DNA of 64,000 nucleotides from Cyanophora paradoxa (lineage: Eukaryota > Glaucocystophyceae > Cyanophorales > Cyanophoraceae), in the NCBI GenBank assembly GCA_004431415.1, contig QPMI01000495.1, positions 62,001-126,000 of the forward strand, given 5' to 3'. Both the position numbers and the translations under genes were made by a program. The notes under the pieces are model-generated. The model saw only the letters and a program-made list of their open reading frames with translations. It ran no database searches and was not told the DNA's origin. Below are positions 1 to 10,244 of the stretch, piece after piece; positions within the stretch are counted from its first letter, which is position 1, and each line of letters begins with the position of its first letter.

Positions 1-1800
1 TCCTCGTCGAGGATGCCGTGCTGCATCTTGGGGGCCTCTGCGGGCGGGCGGAACGCCACCTCCTTTACCCGCTCAGACCACGCCTTGAGGGCTGCGAACG
101 GTGATGTGAGCCGCTGCGAGGCGCATAGAGCACCAAAAATAGGCGGACCGACGACGGCGCGCCCTCCGACGACAGTGCCGACCGCGGCGCCCTTCTGGCC
201 GAGCGCCTTCGCTTCCGAGCCGGTGACGACGAACTTGGGGATGACCATGCGCTCGGGCAGCGGCCGCACGGCCGACGCAGGCCGGAAGCCGGCGCGCTCC
301 GCAGTGCGCGCGCCCTGGAGGAGAGAGGAACTCAGGACGCGTCTCGAGGCGAGAGGAGGAGCGGGAGGGCGCACCGCGAGCCACAGCCACTCGCCGAGCC
401 GAGAGTTGGCGTACCGGAGAACAACAGAGGCGACGCGCTCGTTGACAATAAGGTTCTGGCGCACGAGGTGCTCCGCGGCATTGATGAGCTGGTAGCGGGG
501 CCCGTAGTTGGTCGCCGTGCCGGCGGCGAGTGCAAGCGAGTTCTTGCCCTGCAGGAGGGGCGACGAGGTCGCGCCCGAGGACACACGCCCGTTCCTCCTC
601 TTCACAAGAGCCTTGTTAATCTGCTCGCCCGCAGTGCCGATGACCGCGCCAGCGAGGACCGCCTCGAACGTGCGCCACAGGAAGGCGCCGGCGCGGAGGA
701 CGGGGGAGAACGGCCGCGCCGGGCTCGCCGGCTCGAGGAAGTAGCTAGGGAGAGAGGCGAACACGCGCGGGACGCCGGTGATGTCGCCAGCGAGATACGC
801 GATCGAGGTCGCGGGGGCGAGGACCCAGACTTGGGCGAAGTTGGTCAGGGCGATTGCGGTCAGGTCCGCGACGACGAGGTCAATCTCCTCCTTGGCAAAC
901 TTCCCGCGGGCCTGGAGCTCCGTGCCGACTGCGAGGCTGAGGACAAGGACCTGCTCGACAGCTGCTTTGAAGACGAAGTTGGGGTCCGCCAGCATGCGCT
1001 CCGCAAGGCCCTTCAGGGGCAGCAGATTCGAGTTCGAGATAGCGCGCATGATCGGGTTCGCCTGCGCGCGGGCGGGGAGGTCGTCAGGCGCCGAAGCACG
1101 AGAGACAGCGCGCGATGCGGACCTGCATGTTCAGGTAGCGGTTCAGGGTGGTCGCGTCCAGGTTGCCAGTCTCAAAGGCGACCTGCAGCGCCTTCGGAAG
1201 ATCCGCGAGCTTCATGCCCCTCTCGAGGAGGACGGCCTCGAGGGTCTCGAGGTCCCACTTGCCCTTGATGCGCGCCTTGCGCCTGCGGCAATGTCAGATA
1301 TGGTGACTATGAAGCAGAAAGAAAAGCACATACGCCTCCTCATCCTCCTCCTCCTCGTCGTCGTCGCCATCGCTGCATGACACCCAATAACGAACCAATC
1401 GGCACGGGAGAGGACCCACGCGCGCGCACCCGTCGCCACCGCGATTGTTCCGGTCATCCCAGCCACCCTTCTTGCCGCCGCCGCCGCCGCCGCCCGCCTG
1501 CATCTTGGGTGCCACCTCACGCTTCGTGGGCGGCGGGGCCAAGCTAAGGCCGCCCTTCTGGAGCGTCGGCGAGGCCAGGCTGCCGAGGCCGCCAGCAGCA
1601 GTGATGGGCGAGACTTCAAAGGTGACGGGCTGTACAGGCGCGGCCTCGAAAACGGCCGAGCGGGGCTGCCACCGACGCCGAGTCTGAGGAACGGTGCTGC
1701 CGGCCGCCGGCGTCTGGCAGATGGAAGCGCTAACTGAAGCGGTCCTCGCAGCACCCGCGGCGGGGAGTGCGACCGCGCCCGGGACGAACGCAGAGGTCAT
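1..1800 (-). CDS. RETICULATA-related (DUF3411) plastid envelope protein, 3' end cut by window edge
   Basis: Read on the minus strand from the ATG at 1800-1798. Exon 1 (1800-1430) encodes a 120-residue leader starting MTSAFVPGAVALPAAGAART, a typical plastid transit peptide with a Phe at position 5, followed by a Gly-rich linker. Introns at 1283-1429, near 1075-1120, near 315-375 and at 92-133 have GT..AG ends and restore the frame. The mature part includes LAERMLADPNFVFK, a VVADLTAIALTNFAQVWVLA membrane segment, an Ala/Gly-rich second membrane segment and NYGPRYQLINAAEHLV. This is the order seen in plant RETICULATA and RER proteins, which sit in the chloroplast envelope and affect leaf and metabolite homeostasis; their molecular activity is unknown. 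The end of the protein (KMQHGILDEE...) continues beyond position 1. The family assignment is from remembered motif pattern and is quite sure; the glaucophyte reading of the leader is inference. Confidence 0.8.
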
Positions 1801-2416
1801 TCTCGAATTGAGGCGCGGGTGGTGAGACTTGTGCTCTAGAATGTGCAAATGGGATCTTCCGTACCGATTCTCAGCTAAAAGATGCCCACGGGCAGGGATC
1901 GCAGAACGAACAAGAATCCCGAACCCCCCGGGTACACGAACACTGCAAAAGTTTATCTTCGCGATCGGGACCATCCAGCGCAACGTTAACATCGATATCG
2001 ATATCGATATATCGATACTGTAAAACGAGAAATGTCCGGCGTCATTTTATATCAATATTTCGGAAAATCCCGAATTATGTGCCGAATTTGGCGCCCGGCC
2101 GCCGCCGGGCGGATATCGATCCCGGAGCCTGGCGCGCGCCGGCATTAAATATTCGAATTCGGCCGAAGTGAAAGCTACCTAGCGTTGCCGAAACCGAGCT
2201 CGAGGGGACGGGAGGGGGTCTAGCGCCGCCGCGGTGCTACTGAAACGAGGCTAGCGCTACTGAAAATGCTACGAACTTGAATTCGAAGCTAGCGCTATGC
2301 TACTGAAAACGCTTCGATTTGAATTCAAAGTACTGACGCGGATCGGAGCTCGAGCGTCAGCTCGAGATCTAGATCTAGACGCTGACGCACCTAAGGGACG
2401 CGAAGCTTTTTGAAGG

Positions 2417-2441
2417 CCCCCCCCCCCCCCCCCCCCCCCCC
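2417..2441. repeat. Poly-C homopolymer, 25 nt
   Basis: An uninterrupted run of 25 C read directly. A similar 18-C run lies at 15857-15874, and G/C tracts occur elsewhere in the window, so long G:C homopolymers are a recurring feature of non-coding DNA here. Confidence 0.95.
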
Positions 2442-2471
2442 TGCCCCCTGGCGGCTGCAAATATTCGGCGC

Positions 2472-2555
2472 CGCGGGGCTATGCCGAAAAGCGCCAAATA
2501 TTAAGTTCTGCCACGCGGGGCTATGCCGAAAAGCGCCAAATATTAAGTTCTGCCA
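2472..2555. repeat. Two-copy 42-bp tandem repeat
   Basis: The unit starting CGCGGGGCTATGCCGAAA and ending TTAAGTTCTGCCA occurs twice with period 42 and no mismatch seen. It lies between the poly-C run and the 3' end of WDR18. No function is apparent. Confidence 0.9.
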
Positions 2556-2739
2556 GACATTTCTCATTTTACAGTATATATATATATCGATTGGCCATGG
2601 CCACGTGCACCTGGCCATGGCCATGGAATGATAGCTCCGGGAGTGGGTGAGGCACCGGCCTTTCTAGGATATCGACAAATCAGACCTTCTAGGATACCGA
2701 CTTCGATTTCGATTTCCATTTGCCTACATAATGCAACAA

Positions 2740-4322
2740 CTAAAGCAGCTCAACACATGCCTCCTTAAGAATGGAGGCCACACGGAAAAGACGCTCGTTC
2801 GAGACCTGCAAGGAGGCGAGATCGGCGACCCCTGCTGCTCCACTGGCCGCCGCCATTCCACCTGTGGCCACCCCGGAGGTGGCCGGGACACCTGTCCAAC
2901 TCAATCGCGCCAAATCCAAGTCCAGATCGGATATACTCTGGTCGCTTGGAGCAAGAATACATCGTTGTGTGTGGATCTCTGAGGCAAACTTGCTCAGCGA
3001 GCTGATGGCCTCCACCTGATTATTGGACGACCTTGTACGAGTTGACGAGACTGGCTGGCAGAACACAATCGGACCTGAGAAATTTGAAAAGTGAGCAGGC
3101 AAGACTATAAATGAGCGCGTAGAAAGGTCCTCACCCCTGCTCTGGTTGATCGTTTTTATGACCTGTTTGCTGTAAGAATCCCAGAGACAGATAGTGCCAT
3201 CCACCGAGGAGGTAAGAAGCAGGCTCCCATCTGCCACAACAGCCAATGCCGTAATTGCTGCACTGAAATTGCGATGTGTTAGGAGACAAATGCTTGCACA
3301 GAGATTGCTGTACCTGTGCCGGGCATAGCTTGCAGCAGCATTCTCTCCAGTTGTAGAAGCAGCCGATATGCTGGACTCATAGACTTGTCCATCAGTGCCT
3401 CCAGCAAAGACACGGTGCTCCATGGGGTCGACAACCAAGCAATTTAGGGGCGATGGCATGATGATAGTTGCCAGCTGGGTGCCAGAGGCCGGGTGCCATA
3501 TCTGCCATAAATCAGCGCAAAATCCGTGTAGACAGAGAGAAGACTAGCTAAGAGAGATTACTCTGCAAGTGCGATCGAGCGAGACGGAGAATAGTCTGCA
3601 GTTTGCCCTCCCAGCACCACAGACCAGCCCTGTCACTGGCAGAGAGTGCTCCATCCATGATCGAAAAGGGTTGCACGAGTCGCCACGAGACACATCCAAG
3701 CAACTGCGCTCTAGTTAAAATGCCAAACAGAGCTCAACGAGAGGAGACGCTGACGTCAAAAAGGTCCAGGCTCTAATTATCCCATCTTCGCTTCCAGAGA
3801 AGATCATAGAGTCGTCATCAGAGGTCGTAATGCATGTGACGCTCTTGTAGTGTGCATCCCACACGCTGAGAAGCGCTCCCGAAAGGACCTGCCCAGTGCC
3901 AGAGTCTGAACGCGAATGAATGCAAGGGGCCAGAAGGCACTCACCTCCCACACGTAGATCTTGCCAGAGACTGAGCCCCCAATCAGGTGCAAGCCATCGA
4001 CAGTGGCGTGCAGCTGAGTGATGCGTTCGGCGGTGGGGCAGCGCGCGACAGGCTGATCCTGCGACGGTGGGAATTGAGCGCGCCCTGACCTAGGGCGTAC
4101 GTGCGCGTACGCGCGCGCGCGCACCTTGAGCCAGCTCCAAATGTACACGGCGGCCCTGCCCTCCTGAGAGGCCGCAAAGCGCGTTTCGCCAATCGTGCAG
4201 GCCGCGCCGCGGTGCACAGTGTTGCTGCGGTAGGTCGCGATCGGAACGCCCGTCGTCAGGTCGATCAAGTACGTATCGCCGTCCGTCGGGCTCATTGCTA
4301 AAACCGCATCGAAATCCTCCAT
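2740..4322 (-). CDS. WDR18: WDR18 / Ipi3-like WD40 protein
   Basis: Minus-strand multi-exon gene from the ATG at 4322-4320 (MEDFDAVLAMSPTDGDTYLI) to TAG at 2742-2740. Exons read out WD40 blades in order: an N-terminal blade ending AAVYIWSW, HLIGGSVSGKIYVWE, SMIFSGSEDGIIRAW, then PFRSWMEHSLPVTGLVCGAG, SVSLDRTCRIWHPASG, PLNCLVVDPMEHRVFAGGT and SLLLTSSVDGTICLWD. The block 'SW..H.LP(V/I)T.L.CG.G' followed by 'SLD.T...W...SG' and 'D..EH..F.GG..G' matches WDR18/Ipi3 specifically. That protein is part of the Rix1/PELP1-TEX10-WDR18 complex needed for ITS2 processing and 60S ribosome maturation in the nucleus. Introns are about 50-70 nt. One exon plus part of an intron (3375-3544) is duplicated at 12062-12231. 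Its start lies close to the 5' side of UFSP2, head to head. Confidence 0.85.
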
Positions 4323-4667
4323 CGCGAGTACGCGGTGCTCGCGCCTCTGGGTTGGTTAGCGAGCTGGATGGCTGCGGTGAGCGCGGGCGATGTGCGCGTT
4401 GATCCTGCAGCTAGTGGCTGCTATCGGAGGGCTCGAGGCGCTCAAGCGCTGCTTGGCCCTACAGCCGGGCGCGACTCGAGCGGACTCGGGGCTCGGGGCT
4501 TGACGGCCAAGACACTGATGCGTGAAAAGCCCCAAGCACACTCAAAGAGCCCCAAGCACACTCAGAGAGCACACGGGATCGAAGTCAGGAGTCGAGTTGA
4601 CGACGAGATCAAATTTCCGGGTATAAGTTTCCGGCGACTTAGCAAGAGTGAGCTGCAGCTCGCAGCG

Positions 4668-6946
4668 ATGCGGGCGCGCGTGTCGCAGGCCGTGACCGAG
4701 TTCGCGAGCCGCGGCGCGGCCTGGCTCGTAGGCTGGGCGAACGGGGACGATGTGTGGGCGGTCGCAGCGGCGCGTCGGTCTTTCGCGGCGGACGAACTAG
4801 CCGGCCTGTTGCCGGTCGGCATGTACCTGGTGGGCGTCGGCGGGCAGGACGCGCAGGAGACCGATCGCGCGCTCCAGGAACTGGCGCGCGACGGCCCGCG
4901 CGCGGCCTCCCGCCTCATTGCGTACACGCAAGCGCCAGATGGCTCTTCCCGAACCTGCGTTGCCTGCAAGGCGTGCGGCGAGCGCGCGCGCGTCCTTCTA
5001 TCCGTAACATCCCTGCAGCGGGGCGGCTCGGAGAAGCCCGCCGATTGCCAGGTCGCCATTGAGGAGGGATCGAAGCTGATGCAGAGCTGCGCGCTCGTCC
5101 GTCTCGAGTGCCGACGGGTTCTGCTCGTCCCAACCACGCGAGACGTTCCGAGCGGTTCGTTTAGCATGGGTCCGAGTCAGGCGACGGCACTGATCCTTTT
5201 TGCTGCGCAGAGGCCGAGCTCCTTGCTGCAGCCAACAAGGAGACGCAGGAGTTGAGGGGAAAACCGCTCGCTCTGTACTCGGAGGAGGGTTCTTCTCTGT
5301 ATGTTCCAGGGGGCCCGAATGCCGAACAGACGTGCAAGGAGTTCTTCGGCAAGGATGTACATCAACTTAAAGCGACCTTTGAAGCTAAGACGCTCATACC
5401 TCTCGCAGAGGGAGATATCAGTTGTGTCTTTTGTGCAGAAGCAAGCAGACACCCCTTTCTCTGGGGTGCACGGGCTTTCTCTTGGTGAAGCCTTCGAAGA
5501 AAGCTACCAGGTCTTCTCCATGACTCATCCGTTTCGCAGAACCATCGAAAGTAGCTCGAGTGGAGATTCTTTTGGACATATGCGGCTACTTTTTGAAGGA
5601 GTCCACGGTCCAAGACATGCACACTGCATTGTTTGAGGGGCTTTTGAACCAGCTGTCTTTGATTTCGAGAGCTCAGTCGAAGCAGTTGAAGATGCAGGTG
5701 CATCTTTTAGCAAATGTGTCATGGTTGCTCTTCTAAATTCAAAACCACAGCCAAGGGTGTATCATTTCCGGATCCCTCCATTCAGCCTTCTTTTCACCAT
5801 CATTTACAACATGAAACTGGATCCAGCAGGCTTGAATGGGCTGTCCGCTGATGAAACTCAAAACGGTGAGATGCTAAACGGATCGGCGTTTTTGTTATAT
5901 TATGATTAATCTTAATGTCTGTCTTTTCTAGAGCCTTGCAGGAGGCGGCTCCATGAGGCGTTTGGATTAGCAATGAATAGGCCACTGCTTCGTGTCTGCA
6001 ATGCTTTGGATGCGGCCTCAATTCGGCCAGATTCGAGGCTGAGTGCGACCTTTCTTATATCTGCTCATGCAAAAAGTGACTCAAATGGTTGCTCAGCATC
6101 CAAGCACCTTATCAATGTACATGAAGGCTTGCCTAGGGCGGGTGGTATGGCCTTTTCTGAACTTACAGTTTGCAAGATGGCAACAGTTACGCAGTGACAG
6201 GAGGCACCCAGTACTTTGTGGATGGCCTCTATGAATACTACCACTATCTTCAAGATGGCATGGATGACAAGGCAAGTGCCATCAGACTCTTCACCCATCT
6301 CCTCTGAAGCTTCATTTTCAGGGCTGGGGCTGTGCGTATCGCTCGCTGCAAACAATTGTGTCCTGGTTCAGGCTACAGAACTACACATCTCGGTCTATAC
6401 CTACACATAGAGAGATCCAGGAGGTGCTTGTACGCGTTGGGGACAAGCCTCGGAACTTCCTCGGCTCCAACCAGTGGATTGGCGCCATCGACCTGAGCAT
6501 CTTCCTCGATGTGTATCTTGGGGTTGGCCCCTTGCACTGTCTGTTATAGGACCAACTCACTGACCTACTGCACAGGTTACTTGCAAGATTATAGCAGTGA
6601 ACTCAGGAGCAGAGCTGGCCGACAAGGGCAGGGAAATTGCAAGGCACTTTGAGACACATGGGACACCAATAATGATTGGTCTGCTGCCTGTTTGTGCTTT
6701 TCTGCGCCTTCCTGCACTGAAACCATACTGGCAGGTGGTGGTGTGCTTGCTTACACTCTCCTTGGCATTGAGTTCAACGAAATGACTGGTGACATCAAGT
6801 TCCTTATCCTTGACCCGCATTATACGGGCCACGACGAGGTTGGACCCATCCAGAGCAAAGGCTGGTGTGGATGGAAGGGAGTGGACCTGTTCGTGAAGAC
6901 GGCCTTCTACAATCTGTGCTGCCCCATGCGCCCAGAACAGATTTGA
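4668..6946 (+). CDS. UFSP2: Ufm1-specific protease 2 (UFSP2)
   Basis: Cysteine protease that matures the UFM1 precursor and removes UFM1 from targets. The 3' half carries the peptidase C78 signature: [14 protein letters not shown] joined to [16 protein letters not shown] (catalytic Cys codon 6331-6333), then the DPHYTGHDE motif with the catalytic Asp and His (about 6814-6840), ending [13 protein letters not shown]-stop at 6946. The exon junction before GWGCAYRS uses a GC donor (AAG|GCAAGT, intron 6272-6321). The first exon includes [21 protein letters not shown] chose the ATG at 4668, but the frame is open upstream and the ATG at 4518 is possible; the true start is uncertain. It is divergent from WDR18 (start 4322), so they may share a promoter. 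In animals UFSP2 sits at the ER; location here is not shown. Confidence 0.88.
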
Positions 6947-6996
6947 GCTATGCATTTTGCGTTTAAAAATGGGGGGAGTTGCACAGCTCAATGGCT

Positions 6997-7172
6997 TATG
7001 CGATCACGATCGGAATCAGAGTTGCGATTACGATCGGAATCAGAGTTGCGATTACGATCGGAATCAGAGTTGCGATTACGATCGGAATCAGAGTTGCGAT
7101 TACGATCGGAATCATTGAATCAGAGTTGCGATTACGATCGGAATCAGAGTTGCGATTACGATCGGAATCAGA
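6997..7172 (+). repeat. 24-bp satellite array, about 7 units
   Basis: Tandem units of 24 bp of the type GATTACGATCGGAATCAG + AGTTGC, beginning about 50 bp after the UFSP2 stop codon. The first unit is degenerate (GATCACGAT). The unit starting at 7093 carries an 8-bp internal duplication (TTGAATCA). The same unit occurs on the opposite strand at 11951-12044, and GATTACGATTACGAT fragments lie near 42470 and 42520. All six frames are open through the array, which explains the spurious periodic ORFs here. Confidence 0.95.
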
Positions 7173-7607
7173 AACTTTCGTCCCACACACGTGTTGTGTC
7201 TATACACGCCTATACACAATCGCTGCTCCCCCCGCCTAGTCCCGACATGGCCTAGCCACGGCGTAATTTTCCGTCTAGGCCTAGGGCCGGCTCGCCCTCC
7301 CAGCGCCGCCCGATCGCGATCGTAATCGTACTCTTGCAGGAGCATCTTCATCCGCTACGGCACCGGCGTGGACGCGAAGCGCCTGCTCGGCTCGTAGCTA
7401 GGCTCGGCTCCCATCCCCTTTTTTCCATCAGGGCACCAGTCCCTGCGGGTTACGCTCTCACCCAAACAGCACGGGTACAGTTAAAGCGCTGTAGGTAGGA
7501 GGTCCGGCGCGCCCGTAGCTTAGAAAGAGCTTCTCGTCTAAAATATGCATGCCAAACTGTGTGAGAACTTCACACTGAGAAGTCGGACTCAGAAAGAAGG
7601 TTGAGAG
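7173..7607. other. Spacer between the satellite and the next gene
   Basis: Contains GATCGCGATCGTAATCGT (a satellite-like word) at about 7311, an intron-acceptor plus terminal-exon-like piece at 7330-7397 (listed separately), and otherwise no coding signal I can support. TAGGCCTAGG-type palindromes are present near 7276-7286. Confidence 0.5.
7340..7397 (+). pseudogene. Orphan terminal-exon-like fragment
   Basis: After the acceptor-like CTCTTGCAG (ends 7339) an open frame reads SIFIRYGTGVDAKRLLGS and stops with TAG at 7395-7397. Codon use is strongly GC-ending, as in genes of this window. No upstream exon of a + strand gene fits: UFSP2 has already terminated at 6946 with a family-typical C-terminus. 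It looks like a displaced 3' exon of an unidentified gene. It could also be an alternative last exon of UFSP2, or chance. I do not recognise the source protein. Confidence 0.35.
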
Positions 7608-7940
7608 TCACGTGTTCAGCATTTGGAGTCCGACTGAGAGTCGTAAGGTTGGAGCCAGGCTGTGTTCAGGCGCCAGGTGTTGTGTCACATCAAAATGTAG
7701 CAAAAAATTGTGTCCAACGGTCACCCTCAAAACTTCTGCCCTAGCTGCCAAATGTGTTAGCACCCTCCTAAAAAACCCAACGACAAAGAACAGCTTTTGA
7801 ACCGGAACATATGAGTAGGGTCCACTTCCCATAGGCATTTTGTTTGGAATAAAAGCGGCTCCAGGGCTTGGGACAACGTGGCTGGGACTCTCATAGCCAA
7901 AGTTGATCGGCCGACTCTTTGCCTCATTTGCATTCAGATA
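7608..7940 (-). CDS. Possible additional exon or short gene, Pro/Gly-rich
   Basis: Minus-strand open frame after an acceptor-like ATTCCTGCAG (exon from 7940). It reads YLNANEAKSRPINFGYES and continues with SPGAAFIPNKMPMGSGPYSY before a less convincing tail ending at 7608. It lies just downstream of a stop codon (8049-8047) that I take as the end of the preceding gene. I could not join it in phase to that gene, so it may be its true last exon, a separate gene or non-coding. No family recognised. Confidence 0.25.
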   Translation of the reverse strand, partial: YLNANEAKSRPINFGYESPSHVVPSPGAAFIPNKMPMGSGPYSYVPVQKLFFVVGFFRRVLTHLAARAEVLRVTVGHNFLLHFDVTQHLAPEHSLAPTLRLSVGLQMLNT

Positions 7941-8046
7941 CTGCAGGAATAACGTGAGACTTAATGCGTTAAGCAGGAGAACAGGATTACCAGAAGCGGA
8001 GCCCGCAGGAAGGGCACCGTAAAGAAGCGGCCACCTGCAAAACCCA

Positions 8047-10244
8047 TCAGTACCTGGATAGTGCATTCAGAGCGGACGAACTGCGGAGCTGAGGTGGCTG
8101 GGGAAGCGACTCAGTCACTGGGCTCTTGGGGGTCTCCTTGGTCTCAAGCGGATCCAAAAGGTTCAAAAGGCGCACAAGTTGGCACTGCACCATGGGTGTC
8201 TAGAGTTAAGAAAAAAAGGAGCGAGGGGGACAAAGGGAGGACCTGAATCATAACGAGACGTGGGGCACGAAGGGCTGCATTAAACTTCGTTGCATATGCA
8301 TTCGACGTATCGCCCACAGTCGGAATGTTTGCAATCGCCCTGCAGCTGCTGTCAGGAACCTGGGGCTAGAGAATCAATATAGAGCAGACTTGAGGTGACT
8401 TTCCGGCTTGTTGAACCTGTGAGAGGAATCGTTACTCGCAGCCCTTCTGGTAAAACATAGATGTTTTGTGGCTGGAGTACCAACGATAATAAACATCAAC
8501 ACTGCGAAGCTTCTCAGCGAATTCAGTGTAGTTCAGAAGTGTGAACTTCCCAAGCTATGAAGGGGCTTCAGGGAAGCAGAGGATTCAGCAACACAGCTTG
8601 CAGGGGGCAAACCATGGTGCTAGCACGGTCACCGCTGCCCCCAGCTGCTTGATCTCCGTTCGGCTTGATCACAAGCTCAGCAAGTGCCATCTGCTCGCCT
8701 GGTGGGGGGAATGTTTGACGTTTATTGAGGAAAAGATGTAAAAAAGAATATGAGAAGTAATACTCAGGAGAAGATGTACATACCTTTGTAAAGTTGAAGC
8801 AGTTCACGATTCGGCATGTACTTCGGATCCATGACCTCTTTCTGGAATGAAGTGATGTTAGAGGATGAAGGATAAAATCAAGAGAAAACGCACAGCAAAG
8901 TGCTCCGCATAGGCCTCGTCGAACTCGATGAACCGAAGTGCATCCGAAAGCATTTCGTCAGTCTTCGCTTTCTTGAAGCCTGCAACAAACCGGCTGTAGT
9001 TCTCCTTGGGGTCTAATCCAAGAGATCGTCAGATAAAGAGTGAAGGATATCAGACAACAATCAGGTATCAGGGTAGGGTACCAATCGAGAAGCATCCTGC
9101 GATATCCTCCTGGATCTCACGGATGGCTTTGATTTCGTCGTGGATGCGCTCTTTTTCTTTCTCCTCCTGCTCTGCTTTGTTTAACTTGCCAAGTACTTTG
9201 TGGCGGGCCATGTTGATCATGCTGTCAATCTGCCGCCAACACTCAGCACGAGATTCACATGACAACGCATGAAAATTGACAACGAAGCATCACAGCGCAC
9301 GAAATTGACAACGCCTTTCTCCAGCTCGTTCTCTTTATTGTATTCCCCCAGGTCCTGCGTACAGAGATGATTAAGGCCAGCAGAGGGGTATGGCAGCCGG
9401 GAGGGGGAGGGGACTCAAGGGCACCTCGAGGAAGCAAATCTCGCGCTGCATGGCCAAAGGAATAAGGGATTGAGATAGAGCGTCAAGGACACAAGTCAGG
9501 GCTTACCCGGATGATTTCAATCCAGCCAAAGAAGGCTGATCACGAGGAGCACAAATGAGTGGAGGGTTTGCAGAGGGCAAAGTTGGCGGGAGACTGCACC
9601 GGCAATAAGATAAAGAGTGTGAGTGATGGCGTCTGCAAGCCACAGTTAGTAAAGATGAGCCGGCAGAGCTCTTTTTCGCGTGGGTGGGTGGGGGAGAGGG
9701 AGGGGTGCGCACAGAATTCATCATGGCTTTCCTGCTGACCTGGAACCTTCTTTGCGCAAAACTTTGCCAGCATATGATTGGGGCCCGCAATCTGATTGAG
9801 GCGACTCTGCAGCTCATAGGTCGCAGCCGCAAGGGGACCCTGCCCATGGCCAGCATCAATCTTGGGGCCCCAGACCCGCTGTGAGCAGAGGGGATGGCGA
9901 CCTTGTAATTCTGCATCAATTCCTTCCGTTTGTACCAGTCTGCGCATCGATGGGCACTGAGATAAATGAGAAAGCTTTGACGCGAGAGCGCGTGCCTTCT
10001 TTTTCCGCTTTTTGCTCATCGATCTTCTGCTGGAGGATCGCCTGCTTGTTCGCGGTGTATGTCGTCCAGATGCTGCACAGGCGTTGGCATCGGGCTGCAA
10101 AACCCAAACGAAACGGCCCACGAACCCAGAGGCGATCGACATGACGAGAGATACAACGATGCCCGCAATCTGCAGATTGTCGAAGCTGAAATTATTGAAC
10201 ATCGAACTTCCGCCATCGTCGGCTCCGCCTGCGTCGTCCGCCAT
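8047..10244 (-). CDS. Membrane-anchored conserved protein of unknown function, plant/algal 'DLQSRL' family
   Basis: Starts at ATG 10244-10242. The first exon reads MADDAGGADDGGSSMFNNFSFD and continues into a single hydrophobic segment (IAGIVVSLVMSIASG). After a 54-nt intron comes a charged helix (ANKQAILQQKIDEQKAEKE). Further exons give GPLAAATYELQSRLNQIAGP, DAITHTLYLIAAFFGWIEII and REICFLEDLGEYNK, then a Lys/Glu-rich coil (NKAEQEEKEKERIHDEIKAI) and ALRFIEFDEAYAEHFAKEVM. The pattern 'GPL..A..(D/E)LQSRL.NI ... NTLYL.A..FGW.EI.R....FL' is found in uncharacterised plant and bacterial proteins; I recall the pattern but know no function. Downstream exons (LNYTEFAEKLRSVDVYYRWY; APRLVMIQTPMVQCQLVRLL) are plausible but their joins are unsure. 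The stop at 8049-8047 after ALNALSRY is my best guess. Confidence 0.55.

Larger units (their letters stand above)
1801..2739. other. Intergenic region upstream of the RETICULATA-related gene and downstream of WDR18
   Basis: No convincing coding exon. It holds an ATCGATATCGAT-type alternating tract (about 1990-2015), low-GC stretches with CGAATT/GAATTC words, several GCTAGCGCTA words, a 25-base C homopolymer (2417-2441), a 42-bp tandem duplication (2472-2555) and a TATATATATATA run near 2575. It must contain the promoter of the gene starting at 1800 and the polyadenylation region of WDR18. Confidence 0.6.

Noticed and set aside
468-1268. Long + strand open frame opposite the RETICULATA-related gene
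   Set aside because: High GC opens all frames; the minus strand has transit peptide, splice sites and family motifs, the + strand has none.
6997-7172. CRISPR-like repeat array
   Set aside because: Head-to-tail 24-bp units without unique spacers, in a eukaryotic nuclear context.
6950-7255. Open frames with 8-residue periodicity (LRSESE..)
   Set aside because: They are translations of the 24-bp satellite (a multiple of three), not a protein repeat gene.
7500-7540. Possible tRNA-like sequence around GGCGCGCCCGTAGCTTAG
   Set aside because: I could not fold a cloverleaf with anticodon and T arms from it.
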